From: an uncultured Pseudomonadota bacterium
Lineage (GTDB): Bacteria > Pseudomonadota > Gammaproteobacteria > Steroidobacterales > Steroidobacteraceae
Length of the DNA: 46,302 nucleotides
Direction of reading: 5' to 3'
Assembly: GCA_903839465.1 (NCBI GenBank)
Contig: CAIMCI010000147.1
Span: 1 to 46,302 of the forward strand
Below are positions 7,917 through 15,561 of this stretch, piece by piece. How positions within the stretch are numbered: the first letter of the stretch is position 1; each line of letters begins with the position of its first letter. Position numbers and translations under genes: made by a program. Under the pieces are notes generated by a model. It did no database searches and had not been told where the DNA came from. It was given only the letters and a program-made list of their open reading frames with translations.

Positions 7917-9334
7917 ACTTCATGAACCCCGCCCTGGCCCATGGCCTGATCAACGCCGCCTACCTTCTGGTGGCCTTCCTGTTCATCTACGGCCTGAAGC
8001 GCATGAGCGCCCCGTCGACGGCGCGCAGCGGCATCGTCTGGGCCGGCTACGGCATGGTGATCGCCACGCTGGTCACGTTCCTGGCGCTGTCTGGCACGCC
8101 GGACCCGGCCGGCCTCCTGTCCACCAACGTCGTCCTGGCCGTCGTCGCGATCGCGATCGGCGGCCTGATCGCCGCCTATACCGGGCGCAAAGTGGCGATG
8201 ACCGACATGCCGCAGATGATCGCGCTGTACAACGGCTTCGGTGGCGGTGCCGCCGCCGCCATCGCCGCGGTCGAGCTCTACGCCGGCGAGAACCGCGGCC
8301 CGACGCTGGGCGCGCTGGCCGTGCTCGGCGGCCTGATCGGCGCCGTGTCCTTCTCGGGCTCGATCATCGCCTTCGGCAAGCTGCAGGGACTCATCAAGAA
8401 GAGCTTCCGCTTCGGCGGCCAGCAGGTCGTCAACGTCGTCATCCTCGGCGCCGCCGTCGTGCTCGGCGCGATGATTGCTTCCGGGGTGCACGGCGAGGCG
8501 CTGTACGTGACGCTGTTCTTCGTCGCCGCGCTCGTCATCGGCGTGACCATGACGCTGCCGATCGGTGGCGCCGACATGCCGGTCGTGATCTCTCTGTACA
8601 ACGCACTGACCGGCCTCGCCGTCGCCTTCGAGGGCTTCGTGCTCAACAACGCGGCGATGATCATCGCGGGCACGGTGGTCGGCTCGGCCGGCACGCTGCT
8701 CACGCAGCTGATGGCGAAGGCCATGAACAGGTCGCTCGGCAACGTGCTGTTCGCCGGCTTCGGCGAATCGGCCGCGGCGGGCACGACCGCGGTCACGGGC
8801 TCGCAGAAGCCGATCGAGGCGTCGGATGCCGGCGTCATGATGGCCTTCGCGCAGAAGGTCATCGTCGTGCCAGGGTACGGCCTCGCCGTGGCGCAGGCCC
8901 AGCACAAGGTCTGGGAGCTCGCCCAGCTCCTCATCGAGCACGGCGTGACCGTGAAGTTCGCGATCCATCCGGTGGCCGGCCGCATGCCCGGCCACATGAA
9001 CGTCCTCCTGGCGGAAGCCGGCGTTCCCTACGACCTGATCAGCGACCTGGACGAGATCAATGCCGAGTTCGAGACCTGCGACGTGGCGCTCATCATCGGC
9101 GCCAACGACGTGGTCAACCCGGTCGCCCGCAACGACAAGTCGAGCCCCATCTACGGCATGCCGATCCTGAATGCCGACAAGTCGAAGAACGTCATCGTGA
9201 TCAAGCGCGGCCAGGGCCAGGGTTTCTCCGGCATCGAGAACGCGCTGTTCTACCTCGACAACACCCGGATGCTGTACGGCGACGCGCAGGCCGCCCTCAA
9301 CCAGCTCATCCAGGCGGTGAAGACGGTCGGCTGA
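7913..9334 (+). CDS. pntB: NAD(P) transhydrogenase subunit beta
   Basis: This 473-residue subunit supplies most of the proton channel (domain II) and the NADP(H)-binding domain III. The first 270 residues contain about eight to nine hydrophobic helices. The C-terminal domain shows the NADP-binding stretch VPGYGLAVAQAQHKVWEL, followed by VKFAIHPVAGRMPGHMNVLLAEAGVPYD and IIGANDVVNPVARND, all hallmarks of PntB. Length agrees with E. coli PntB (462). It ends the pnt operon. No U-tract terminator reading in the plus direction follows; the hairpin at 9460-9477 has its T-run on the minus strand. Confidence 0.95.
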   Translation: MNFMNPALAHGLINAAYLLVAFLFIYGLKRMSAPSTARSGIVWAGYGMVIATLVTFLALSGTPDPAGLLSTNVVLAVVAIAIGGLIAAYTGRKVAMTDMPQMIALYNGFGGGAAAAIAAVELYAGENRGPTLGALAVLGGLIGAVSFSGSIIAFGKLQGLIKKSFRFGGQQVVNVVILGAAVVLGAMIASGVHGEALYVTLFFVAALVIGVTMTLPIGGADMPVVISLYNALTGLAVAFEGFVLNNAAMIIAGTVVGSAGTLLTQLMAKAMNRSLGNVLFAGFGESAAAGTTAVTGSQKPIEASDAGVMMAFAQKVIVVPGYGLAVAQAQHKVWELAQLLIEHGVTVKFAIHPVAGRMPGHMNVLLAEAGVPYDLISDLDEINAEFETCDVALIIGANDVVNPVARNDKSSPIYGMPILNADKSKNVIVIKRGQGQGFSGIENALFYLDNTRMLYGDAQAALNQLIQAVKTVG

Positions 9335-9450
9335 AGTACCGCGGGGGCCCGGCTGCTGCCGCACGCCGGGCGGCAGACGCCGGACGGACGGCCGGGCGCG
9401 CGATGGGGTCGGCTCGCCGGGCACTGCCCCGCGTCACCCGGCTCGGGGCC

Positions 9451-9477
9451 AAAAAAAAACCCCGAGCAAGCTCGGGG
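9451..9477 (-). terminator. Strong intrinsic terminator, minus strand
   Basis: Read on the minus strand, an eight-base-pair GC-rich stem (CCCCGAGC pairing with GCTCGGGG, 9460-9477) is followed directly by nine T residues (the A-tract 9451-9459 on the plus strand). This is a textbook Rho-independent terminator. It must end a leftward transcript, either from the cyclophilin gene or from an RNA encoded at about 9478-9655, and it also protects against reading into the end of pntB. Confidence 0.85.
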
Positions 9478-9655
9478 CGAAGGGCCCTCCGCTTGACGCG
9501 GAGTGCTAGGGGACGATCCATTGACCAAGGACATCGGCCGGGGCCGGGAACTCTTGAGTCGCAGGTGATGCTAGGGCTTACACGGTTGGGACACCGTGAC
9601 CCAGTGCTCAGTTCCGTCCATTGAGGGACGGATCCGCCGAAAGCGCTGACGTTAA
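9460..9655 (-). ncRNA. Candidate structured non-coding RNA
   Basis: No coding frame explains this stretch. On the minus strand it folds into a series of local hairpins. One is a seven-pair stem TCCGTCC/GGACGGA with loop CTCAAT (about 9612-9631). Others are CACGGT/ACCGTG (about 9581-9598), CTCCGC/GCGGAG (about 9487-9503), and the terminal stem before the T-run. GGCC/GGCC and CAAG/CTTG pairings are also possible in the centre. The words TCAATGGA and CCTAGCA each occur twice in the same order, which suggests two related units. A TTGACT sequence at 9655-9660 just after the cyclophilin stop could be a -35 box, but no good -10 box follows. It could instead be the structured 3' end of the cyclophilin mRNA. 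I do not recognise a known RNA family. Confidence 0.4.
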
Positions 9656-9661
9656 GTCAAC

Positions 9662-10567
9662 TCAGGGCTGCGGGTGCAGGCGCACCGGCAGCGGCGCATT
9701 ACATAAGTCGACACGACCGGCCTTGCTGACGAAGAACGGATCCTCGCGGCGGCGGCGCGCCTCGATGAGCCGCTCGTACTCGGGGGCCGCCGTGTTCAGG
9801 ATCTCGACCGGCACGCGCTCGGCCGGCGGCAGGTCGGCGGCAAGGCGCATGGCGATGATCGACGGCCGTGCCTCGCCGGGCTCGTAGAAGCCCATCTCCG
9901 CGTGGCCGCGCGGCAGCGCCGACAGATGCTCCATGCCGGACAGCACCCGGCCGATCAGCGTCACGTTGCGGTCGAGGTGCCGCGGCGCGTGGCCGATCAC
10001 CACGTACAGCTCCTCGCCGCTGCCGGTATCGGCACCCTCGTCGCGGCCGACACCGACCATCCCGTAGCAGTGCGCGAGCCACATGCGTCCGGCGTGCGGA
10101 TCGCGGGCCACCGGAAAGCCGCGCAGCAGGCCGACCTCGGCGGCATAGACGTCGCCGTCGGCGAGGCGCCGGAACGGCAGCTTCGCATCGACCGGCCGGT
10201 CGAATTCGGCCTTGAGCACGCCGATGCCGGCAGGCAGCGCCCGCTCGCCGTCGTTGTTGCCCCACTGGGTGACGTAATCGTCCTGCACGCGGTTGATGTG
10301 CAGCCCGTCGAAGTACCGGGCCCGCACCAGCCGGCGGACGTTGTCGCGGTGCGCCGGGGCGAAGTCAGCGGCCAGCAGGATGACGACGCGGCCGGTGGCG
10401 AGGTCGAGGTAGAGCGTGTCGTTCGGATCGGGACGCAGCCACGCGGCATCCGGCATCGCGCTCAGGAGGTCGGCGTAGGTGGCCGCCACCGCCGGTGGCG
10501 CGGCGGCGAGGCCGGCCAACACCATCAGGATCAGGGCACCGCGGGCCCGGCGCGCGATCGCTCGCAT
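9662..10567 (-). CDS. Periplasmic cyclophilin-type peptidyl-prolyl isomerase
   Basis: This 301-residue protein has a clear Sec signal: basic RAIARRARG, a hydrophobic core and a likely Ala-x-Ala cut (AVAA) near residue 28. After an N-terminal extension, the cyclophilin fold is recognisable from VVILLAADFAPAHRDNVRRLVRARYFDGLHINRV, then QWGNNDGERAL, and the late ELYVVIGHAPRHLDRNVTLIGRVLSGMEHLSAL, where most family members have the hydrophobic core and the final binding loop. It probably helps fold outer-membrane or periplasmic proteins; an outer-membrane barrel gene lies 43 bases upstream on the same strand. The prolyl-isomerase active-site residues are only partly recognisable, so activity should not be assumed. 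Confidence 0.8.
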   Translation of the reverse strand: MRAIARRARGALILMVLAGLAAAPPAVAATYADLLSAMPDAAWLRPDPNDTLYLDLATGRVVILLAADFAPAHRDNVRRLVRARYFDGLHINRVQDDYVTQWGNNDGERALPAGIGVLKAEFDRPVDAKLPFRRLADGDVYAAEVGLLRGFPVARDPHAGRMWLAHCYGMVGVGRDEGADTGSGEELYVVIGHAPRHLDRNVTLIGRVLSGMEHLSALPRGHAEMGFYEPGEARPSIIAMRLAADLPPAERVPVEILNTAAPEYERLIEARRRREDPFFVSKAGRVDLCNAPLPVRLHPQP

Positions 10568-10609
10568 GATTCGCCCCCCGCGCCGCCGGCGCAGGGGCCG
10601 CTGGCAGCG

Positions 10610-11434
10610 CTAGAAACCGACCCGGGCGGACAGCATGGGACCCGAGGTCTTCAGGTTGAAATAGCCCGTATCGCCGACCTTCAGCGAGTCGACCGACACG
10701 TGGTAGGAACTGTAGCCGATCCCGAGCGTGACGGTCGGGTTCACGCGATAGAGCGCCTGCACGTTCCACAGCGCCGCCGCGCCGCGCACCTTCGAGACGT
10801 TGGCCTTCAGGTAACGCCAGTTCGCTTCGCCGTACCAGTGACTGGACAGTCGCGCCGCGCCGTCCAGGCCGATCAGCGGCACGGGCGCCGAGCGCGCCTC
10901 GTGCTGCTCGGCAAGCCGGGCCGGCACGTTCGCGTCGGCCGCGAACTCCATGCCCTCGATCCCGACCGCGACGCCGAGCGCGACCCGCTCGGTGCGCACC
11001 ACCGAATAGGCGTAGTCGACGCCCTCGAGGCGAACGTCGAGCCGCGAGGAGACGGTCTCCGAGACGTGGTAGAGGTTGTCCTTGAAGTAGACGTCCTTCT
11101 TCAGCACGCCGGTCCCGGAGCGCTCGAAGGGAATGAACAGGTAGTTGGCGCGGATCGTGTGCCGGGGTGCCGGCCTGAACAGCACGTCCAGCCGGCCGAT
11201 CGTTTTCTTCGCCGGCAGGTTGAGGTCGCTTTCGGCATTGATCTCGGTGCCCGGCGCGCCGCTGGTCGCATCCACGCGCAGTCGCGTCGTGCTCGAGCTG
11301 AACGTCAGGTCGGCACCCACCTCGAAGCGGTCGTCGAGAAAATTATCGGGCTTTTCGACGGGCGGGCGGGCGGCCGCACCGGTGGCGGCCAGGACCGCCA
11401 GCACGAGGGCGCAGGGGGGTGCGGATCGGTTCAA
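10610..11434 (-). CDS. Outer-membrane beta-barrel protein of unknown function
   Basis: This 274-residue protein begins with a signal peptide (NRSAPPCALVLAVLAATGAAA, probable cut near residue 22). The rest alternates short amphipathic strands, for example RHTIRANYLFIPF, LDVRLEGVDYAYSVV, HWYGEANWRYLKANV and TVTLGIGYSSYHVSV. It ends in a terminal Phe (LSARVGF), the signal by which the Bam complex recognises barrels. An eight- to ten-stranded barrel is likely. I do not recognise a specific family; a general outer-membrane assembly or porin-like role is possible. It lies upstream of the periplasmic cyclophilin and downstream of the sigma-factor cluster on the same strand. Confidence 0.7.
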   Translation of the reverse strand: MNRSAPPCALVLAVLAATGAAARPPVEKPDNFLDDRFEVGADLTFSSSTTRLRVDATSGAPGTEINAESDLNLPAKKTIGRLDVLFRPAPRHTIRANYLFIPFERSGTGVLKKDVYFKDNLYHVSETVSSRLDVRLEGVDYAYSVVRTERVALGVAVGIEGMEFAADANVPARLAEQHEARSAPVPLIGLDGAARLSSHWYGEANWRYLKANVSKVRGAAALWNVQALYRVNPTVTLGIGYSSYHVSVDSLKVGDTGYFNLKTSGPMLSARVGF

Positions 11435-11500
11435 GTCGGCCTCCGGGGTGCCAGGCAGGACCGGCGACGGCTTATGCCCAGCGCACCGCCTGCCCGGCCT

Positions 11501-11506
11501 ATTGTG
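11501..11506 (-). promoter_or_regulatory. Candidate -10 box upstream of the barrel gene
   Basis: CACAAT followed by AGGC on the minus strand lies about 67 bases upstream of the start of the outer-membrane barrel gene. The same CACAATAGGC word occurs upstream of priA. No -35 box is evident. Confidence 0.25.
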
Positions 11507-11562
11507 GCGTCAGTTGGTGGAGGAGGATACCGGCCGGGCGTCGCCAGCCGACGACGACCGCA

Positions 11563-12063
11563 TCACGAACGGTGCGGAAGGTGGGAGCGGTGCTGCTCGC
11601 GGATGCTGTTCTTCTGTGCCGGCGGCATCTGCCGCCACTGCTCGTGCAGCTTCTGCCGCTCGGTCGGCGGCAGGGCCCGGAAGCGATCGAAGCCGCCGCG
11701 GATCCGTGCCTGCTCCTCGGGCGGCAGCTGCTTGAAGTTCTGGTAGCGGTCGCGCAGGGCGTTGCGCTGCTCGGGCGGCAGCGCCTGGAAGCGCTGGAAA
11801 CTCTCCCGCGCCTGCTGGCGTTCGCCGGGCGACATGGCGGCCCAGCGCGAGGCATTCTCGGCCAGCCGCTGCTGCTGTTGCGGCGGCAGGCTGTCCCAGT
11901 GCTCGGCCTTGCCCTTCAACAGGCCGCGCTGCTCGGCGGACAACGACCCCCAGGGCACGCCGGACGCCGGTGTCTGGGCGAAGGCCGGACCGGCCATGAG
12001 CAGCCAGAGGCCGAGCAGCACGGGGCCGGCGACACGTCGAAGGTCAGGGCCGGCCTTGGGCAT
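11563..12063 (-). CDS. DUF3106 protein, exported
   Basis: This 166-residue protein starts at the ATG at 12063, which gives a signal-peptide-like N-terminus (basic RR, then GPVLLGLWLLMAGPAFA). An upstream in-frame start would add a basic tail and spoil it. The mature part is a set of helical repeats of about 21 residues built on LPPEQRNALRDRYQNFKQL-like units, four to five copies, which is the DUF3106 pattern. The family is periplasmic and often encoded next to an ECF sigma factor, as here. Its function is unknown; the repeats resemble those of metal- or stress-sensing periplasmic helical proteins, but I would not assign that. Confidence 0.8.
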   Translation of the reverse strand: MPKAGPDLRRVAGPVLLGLWLLMAGPAFAQTPASGVPWGSLSAEQRGLLKGKAEHWDSLPPQQQQRLAENASRWAAMSPGERQQARESFQRFQALPPEQRNALRDRYQNFKQLPPEEQARIRGGFDRFRALPPTERQKLHEQWRQMPPAQKNSIREQHRSHLPHRS

Positions 12064-12098
12064 CGTCTGGCGCACGGGGGGACTGCCGGCCGCCGGGC

Positions 12099-12497
12099 TC
12101 AGCCGTGGTCCGCCGGCGCGCTGCCGGCGTCGGCCGGCGCGCCGCTGCCCGCCCACTCGAAGAACTCCGGATCCTCGGCGTACAGGTCCAGGCCCTCGCT
12201 CGCCGTGAGGATTTCGGCGTCCTCGACGGCGGCCGCGTCCGGCCCGCGATGGCTCGCCAGCGGCACGGCGAGGAAGACCGCGAAGCCGAGCGCCGCGACC
12301 GTGGCCATGGCACCGGCCGGCAGCAGCATCCGCGGCCAGCGCAGGGCCGGGCGCGCCGCCGACTGCAGGGCCCGCTGCCGGGCCTGGTTCAGTCGCGATC
12401 GCGTCGCGCCGTCCAGTCCGCTGACACTGGACTCGAAAACCGCCGTCGCCTTCGCCTCGAAGGCCTGATCGGCGTCATTCCGCTCCCCTGCGCTCAT
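12099..12497 (-). CDS. DUF3619-like single-pass membrane protein, possible anti-sigma partner
   Basis: This 132-residue protein has a cytoplasmic, helical, charged N-terminal half (about 55 residues), one hydrophobic helix near residues 60-80 (LLPAGAMATVAALGFAVFLAVPL), and a short acidic periplasmic tail. That layout and its place directly after an ECF sigma gene, sharing ATGA with it (12494-12497), suggest it modulates the sigma factor, as membrane anti-sigma factors do. It lacks the His-x3-Cys-x2-Cys motif of zinc anti-sigma factors. The family match (DUF3619) is from memory of the usual sigma-DUF3619-DUF3106 gene order. The anti-sigma role is inference. Confidence 0.65.
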   Translation of the reverse strand: MSAGERNDADQAFEAKATAVFESSVSGLDGATRSRLNQARQRALQSAARPALRWPRMLLPAGAMATVAALGFAVFLAVPLASHRGPDAAAVEDAEILTASEGLDLYAEDPEFFEWAGSGAPADAGSAPADHG

Positions 12498-13120
12498 GGC
12501 CAGTGCTCCCCCAACTCGGCGCGCAGAGCCTGCGTCGCCCGGAAATGATGCGTCTTAACGCTACCCTCGGAACAGCCCATCGCCAAGGCCGTCTCGGCCA
12601 CGTCCAGTCCTTCGAAGCTGCGCAGCATGAATGCCTCGGCCTGCCGCGCCGGCAGGCGCCCGAGCGCGGCCTCCAGCTGCTGCATGGCCTCGGCCGACTC
12701 GAGCCTCGCGTCGGGCCCGCCGGCGAGCGACGGCGCCGCCTCGATCGGATCCGGAGCCTCGTCCCCCTCGTCGGCCACGCCGCCGGTCCACCAGGCGATG
12801 ACCCGGCCGCGCACCTTGCGCCGGCGCTGCCAGTCGAAGATCCGGTTGCGCAGGATGCGGTAGAACAGTGCCCGCCACTCGTCCGCCGGCCGGCCGGCAT
12901 AGCGACTGGCCAGCTGGATCATCGCGTCCTGAACGATATCGAGCGCGTCGTCCCGGTCGCGGACCGCGATTTCAGCGATGCGCAGAGCCCGCCGCTCGAC
13001 GTCGGCCAGAAAACGATCCAACTCCCGAGACTGGTCCAGAACACCCTCCGTCATGCCGTCGCCGGCCGATCCGTGTCGCCCCGGCAAAGCCCACGCGGTT
13101 GTCGAAAGCGTAACAGACAT
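12494..13120 (-). CDS. ECF-type RNA polymerase sigma factor
   Basis: This is a two-domain sigma-70-family factor. Region 2 is seen in DDALDIVQDAMIQLASRY and WRALFYRILRNRIFDWQRR, and region 4 in LPARQAEAFMLRSFEGLDVAETALAMGCSEGSVKTHHFRA, a good helix-turn-helix. I chose the ATG at 13120 because GGGGA lies seven bases upstream; ATG at 13054 also fits. This gives 208 residues. The linker between the domains holds an acidic, Pro/Ala-rich insert. The gene overlaps the membrane-protein gene by four bases and heads a sigma-DUF3619-DUF3106 run, divergent from priA. Such factors usually respond to envelope or oxidative stress; the signal here is unknown. Confidence 0.88.
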   Translation of the reverse strand: MSVTLSTTAWALPGRHGSAGDGMTEGVLDQSRELDRFLADVERRALRIAEIAVRDRDDALDIVQDAMIQLASRYAGRPADEWRALFYRILRNRIFDWQRRRKVRGRVIAWWTGGVADEGDEAPDPIEAAPSLAGGPDARLESAEAMQQLEAALGRLPARQAEAFMLRSFEGLDVAETALAMGCSEGSVKTHHFRATQALRAELGEHWP

Positions 13121-13228
13121 GTTTTGGTCCCCGCGGCAGGTGCCAGTTCCGTTCCCGGATAACGCGGCAGGCGGTCCGGGGTTGACCGGACCGGCGGCCG
13201 GCCGGGGATCCGGGACGGTGAAATCGGC

Positions 13229-13234
13229 CACAAT
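13229..13234 (+). promoter_or_regulatory. Candidate -10 box for priA
   Basis: CACAAT followed by AGGCG lies 56 bases before the chosen priA start. If transcription begins about seven bases later, an in-frame GTG at 13218 would be outside the message, which supports the TTG at 13290 as start. No clear -35 box is seen at the usual distance. Confidence 0.3.
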
Positions 13235-13289
13235 AGGCGATCCCCGCCCGGCCTGCCCGGCCCCCCCACCCCCAAGGAACGGTCAGCCC

Positions 13290-15485
13290 TTGCCCGAGGC
13301 CCACCCGCTGTACCTGCAGATCGCCCTCGACAGCCCGGTGCGGCGCCTGTTCGACTACCTGCCACCGGCCGGCGTGGCCGGCGCACCGCCGCCGGGCGTG
13401 CGCGTCGAGGTGCCGTTCGGCCGGCGCACGCTGATCGGCGTCCTGGTCGGCTGCACCACCCGGTCGGACGTGCCGGCCAGCCGCCTCAAGCGCGCCCGCC
13501 GCCTCCTCGACGAGGAGCCGCTCTTCGATGCGGCGAGCCTTGAACTGCTGCGCTTTGCCGCCGACTACTACCAGGCACCGCTGGGCGAGGCGATCGGCGC
13601 CGCACTGCCGGTGCTGCTCCGCCAGGGCCGGCCGCTGTACGCCACCGAGACTCGCTGGCAGCGCGTGCCGGACGCGGTACCCGCCGGCCGTCTCGGGGTC
13701 CGCCAGCGCGCCGTGCTCGAGCTGATCGAACGCCTCGGCCCGGTGACGACCGCCGATCTCGCCGGCCTCGGGCCCGGCGCCCGCGCCAGCGCGCGCCTGC
13801 TGGTGCAGCAGGGGGTCCTGGTCGAGGCGGAGGACCGGAGTGCCCCGGCCGCGGCCACCGTGACGGCGCCGGTGCCGGGTCCCGAGCTCAATGCTGCGCA
13901 GGCCACGGCGGTGGCGGCGATCGACGCTGCGCTCGGCAGCTTCGCGCCCTTCCTGCTGCACGGCGTGACCGGCAGCGGCAAGACCGAGGTATACCTGCGT
14001 GCCATCGAGCGGGTGCTCGCGCGCGGCGAGCAGGCGCTGGTGCTGGTGCCCGAAATCGGACTGACGCCGCAGTCGGTGGCCCGCTTCCAGGCACGCCTCG
14101 GCGTGCCGCTCGCCATGCTGCACTCCGGCATGGGCGACACCGACCGGTTGCTGCACTGGCGCGCCGCGCGCAGCGGCAGCGCCGGCGTCGTGATCGGCAC
14201 CCGCTCGGCCGTCTACGCGCCGCTGCCGAGGCTCGGTCTGATCGTCATCGACGAGGAGCACGACAGCTCCTACAAGCAGCAGGACGGCTTTCGGTATTCG
14301 GCGCGGGATCTCGCCGTCTGGCGGGCGCGCCGCCTGTCGATACCGGTGGTCCTCGGCTCGGCGACCCCGGCGCTGGAGACCCTCGCCAACGTCGAGGCCG
14401 GCCGCTATGCCCGTCTCGACCTGCCGTCGCGGGCCGGCGGCGCCGGCAAGCCTGCCACCGCCCTGGTCGACCTGCGCATGCACCCCTCGCAGCAGGGCCT
14501 TGCGGCGCCGTCGGTGGCGGCGATGGCCCGTCACCTCGAGGCGGGTGGCCAGGTGCTCCTGTATCTCAACCGGCGCGGCTTCGCACCGACGCTGTACTGC
14601 CCGGGATGCGGCTGGATGGCGCCGTGCGACAACTGCGATGCGCGACTGACGGTGCACGGCGGCAGCCGCCGGCTCGTCTGCCATCACTGCGGCGCTAGCC
14701 AGGCGATCCCGTTCGCCTGCCCGCGCTGCGAAACCGAGCTTCTGCCGGTAGGCCAGGGTACCGAGCGGATCGAGGAGTCGCTCACCGATGTCTTTCCCGG
14801 CGTCGAGCGGGTCCGGATCGACCGCGACACGGTCCGATCGGCAGCCGAGTTCGACGTCGCGCTCGAGAAAGTGCGCAGCCGCCAGGCGCGGATCCTGATC
14901 GGGACCCAGATGCTGGCCAAGGGTCACGACTTCCCGGACGTCACGCTGGTGGTCGTGCTGAACGCGGATCAGGGCCTGTTCGGCCTCGATTTCCGGGCGG
15001 CCGAGCGCCTCGCCCAGAGCATCATCCAGGTCGCCGGGCGGGCCGGGCGGGCCAGCCGGCCGGGCGAGGTGCTGATCCAGACGTCGTGCCCTGACCACCC
15101 GCTTCTGACCCAGCTCCTCGCCGGTGGCTACGACGCCTTCGCCCGGACGGCGCTCGACGAACGGCGCCACGCGCACTGGCCGCCCTACACCCACCTCGCA
15201 CTGCTGCGCGCCGAGGCCGCCAGCGCGGCCGACGCCCAGGCCTTCCTGGCGGTTGCCGCGAACCTGGCCGGACCCACGCTGCCGCGCGGGGTGCGCCTTC
15301 TCGGCCCGGCGCCGGCGGCGATGGAACGGCGTGCGGGGCGCTACCGCGCGCAGATCCTCGTGCGGGCCGAGGGCCGCGCGGCACTCCACGACCTCCTCCG
15401 CCAGTGGGTGCCGCGGCTCGATGCCGAACCGTCGGCGCGGCGTGTGCGCTGGGCGATCGACGTCGACCCGCTGGAAGTGACCTGA
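13290..15485 (+). CDS. priA: Primosomal protein N', replication-restart helicase
   Basis: PriA is the 3'-5' superfamily 2 helicase that recognises stalled forks and reloads the replisome. The protein has an N-terminal DNA-binding region, Walker A GVTGSGKTEVY near residue 228, the DEEH box in VIDEEHDSSYKQ near residue 320, two zinc-binding Cys clusters (CPGCGWMAPCDNC, and CHHCG with CPRC), and the late helicase motifs GTQMLAKGHDFPDV and QVAGRAGRA. A TTG at 13290 gives 731 residues, almost exactly the E. coli length (732); there is no ATG in a sensible place. AAGGA lies somewhat far upstream. argS follows 76 bases later, an order conserved in gammaproteobacteria. Confidence 0.95.
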   Translation: MPEAHPLYLQIALDSPVRRLFDYLPPAGVAGAPPPGVRVEVPFGRRTLIGVLVGCTTRSDVPASRLKRARRLLDEEPLFDAASLELLRFAADYYQAPLGEAIGAALPVLLRQGRPLYATETRWQRVPDAVPAGRLGVRQRAVLELIERLGPVTTADLAGLGPGARASARLLVQQGVLVEAEDRSAPAAATVTAPVPGPELNAAQATAVAAIDAALGSFAPFLLHGVTGSGKTEVYLRAIERVLARGEQALVLVPEIGLTPQSVARFQARLGVPLAMLHSGMGDTDRLLHWRAARSGSAGVVIGTRSAVYAPLPRLGLIVIDEEHDSSYKQQDGFRYSARDLAVWRARRLSIPVVLGSATPALETLANVEAGRYARLDLPSRAGGAGKPATALVDLRMHPSQQGLAAPSVAAMARHLEAGGQVLLYLNRRGFAPTLYCPGCGWMAPCDNCDARLTVHGGSRRLVCHHCGASQAIPFACPRCETELLPVGQGTERIEESLTDVFPGVERVRIDRDTVRSAAEFDVALEKVRSRQARILIGTQMLAKGHDFPDVTLVVVLNADQGLFGLDFRAAERLAQSIIQVAGRAGRASRPGEVLIQTSCPDHPLLTQLLAGGYDAFARTALDERRHAHWPPYTHLALLRAEAASAADAQAFLAVAANLAGPTLPRGVRLLGPAPAAMERRAGRYRAQILVRAEGRAALHDLLRQWVPRLDAEPSARRVRWAIDVDPLEVT

Positions 15486-15523
15486 GCGCGCGCACGGCCT
15501 ACACCCACCGGCGGGCCTTCCGG

Positions 15524-15529
15524 TAAACT
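15524..15529 (+). promoter_or_regulatory. Candidate -10 box for argS
   Basis: TAAACT followed by a CG-rich stretch lies 32 bases before the argS TTG start, in the short gap after priA. Four of six positions match the sigma-70 consensus; no -35 box is evident. Confidence 0.25.
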
Positions 15530-15561
15530 CCCGCACCCGTTGGAAAACCGGCTGAACTGCA

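Noticed and set aside
9448-9480. A plus-strand terminator for pntB
   Set aside because: The hairpin has its T-run only on the minus strand; on the plus strand the A-tract lies before the stem and a GC-rich stretch follows.
7843-9624. A long plus-strand frame overlapping pntB and running past it
   Set aside because: Arg-rich shadow of pntB in another frame, with no ribosome binding site or domain.
9460-9655. 6S, 4.5S, tmRNA or RNase P RNA as identity of the structured region
   Set aside because: The hallmark conserved words of 4.5S RNA, tmRNA and RNase P RNA are absent. The length fits 6S, but I cannot see the single long hairpin with central bubble convincingly.
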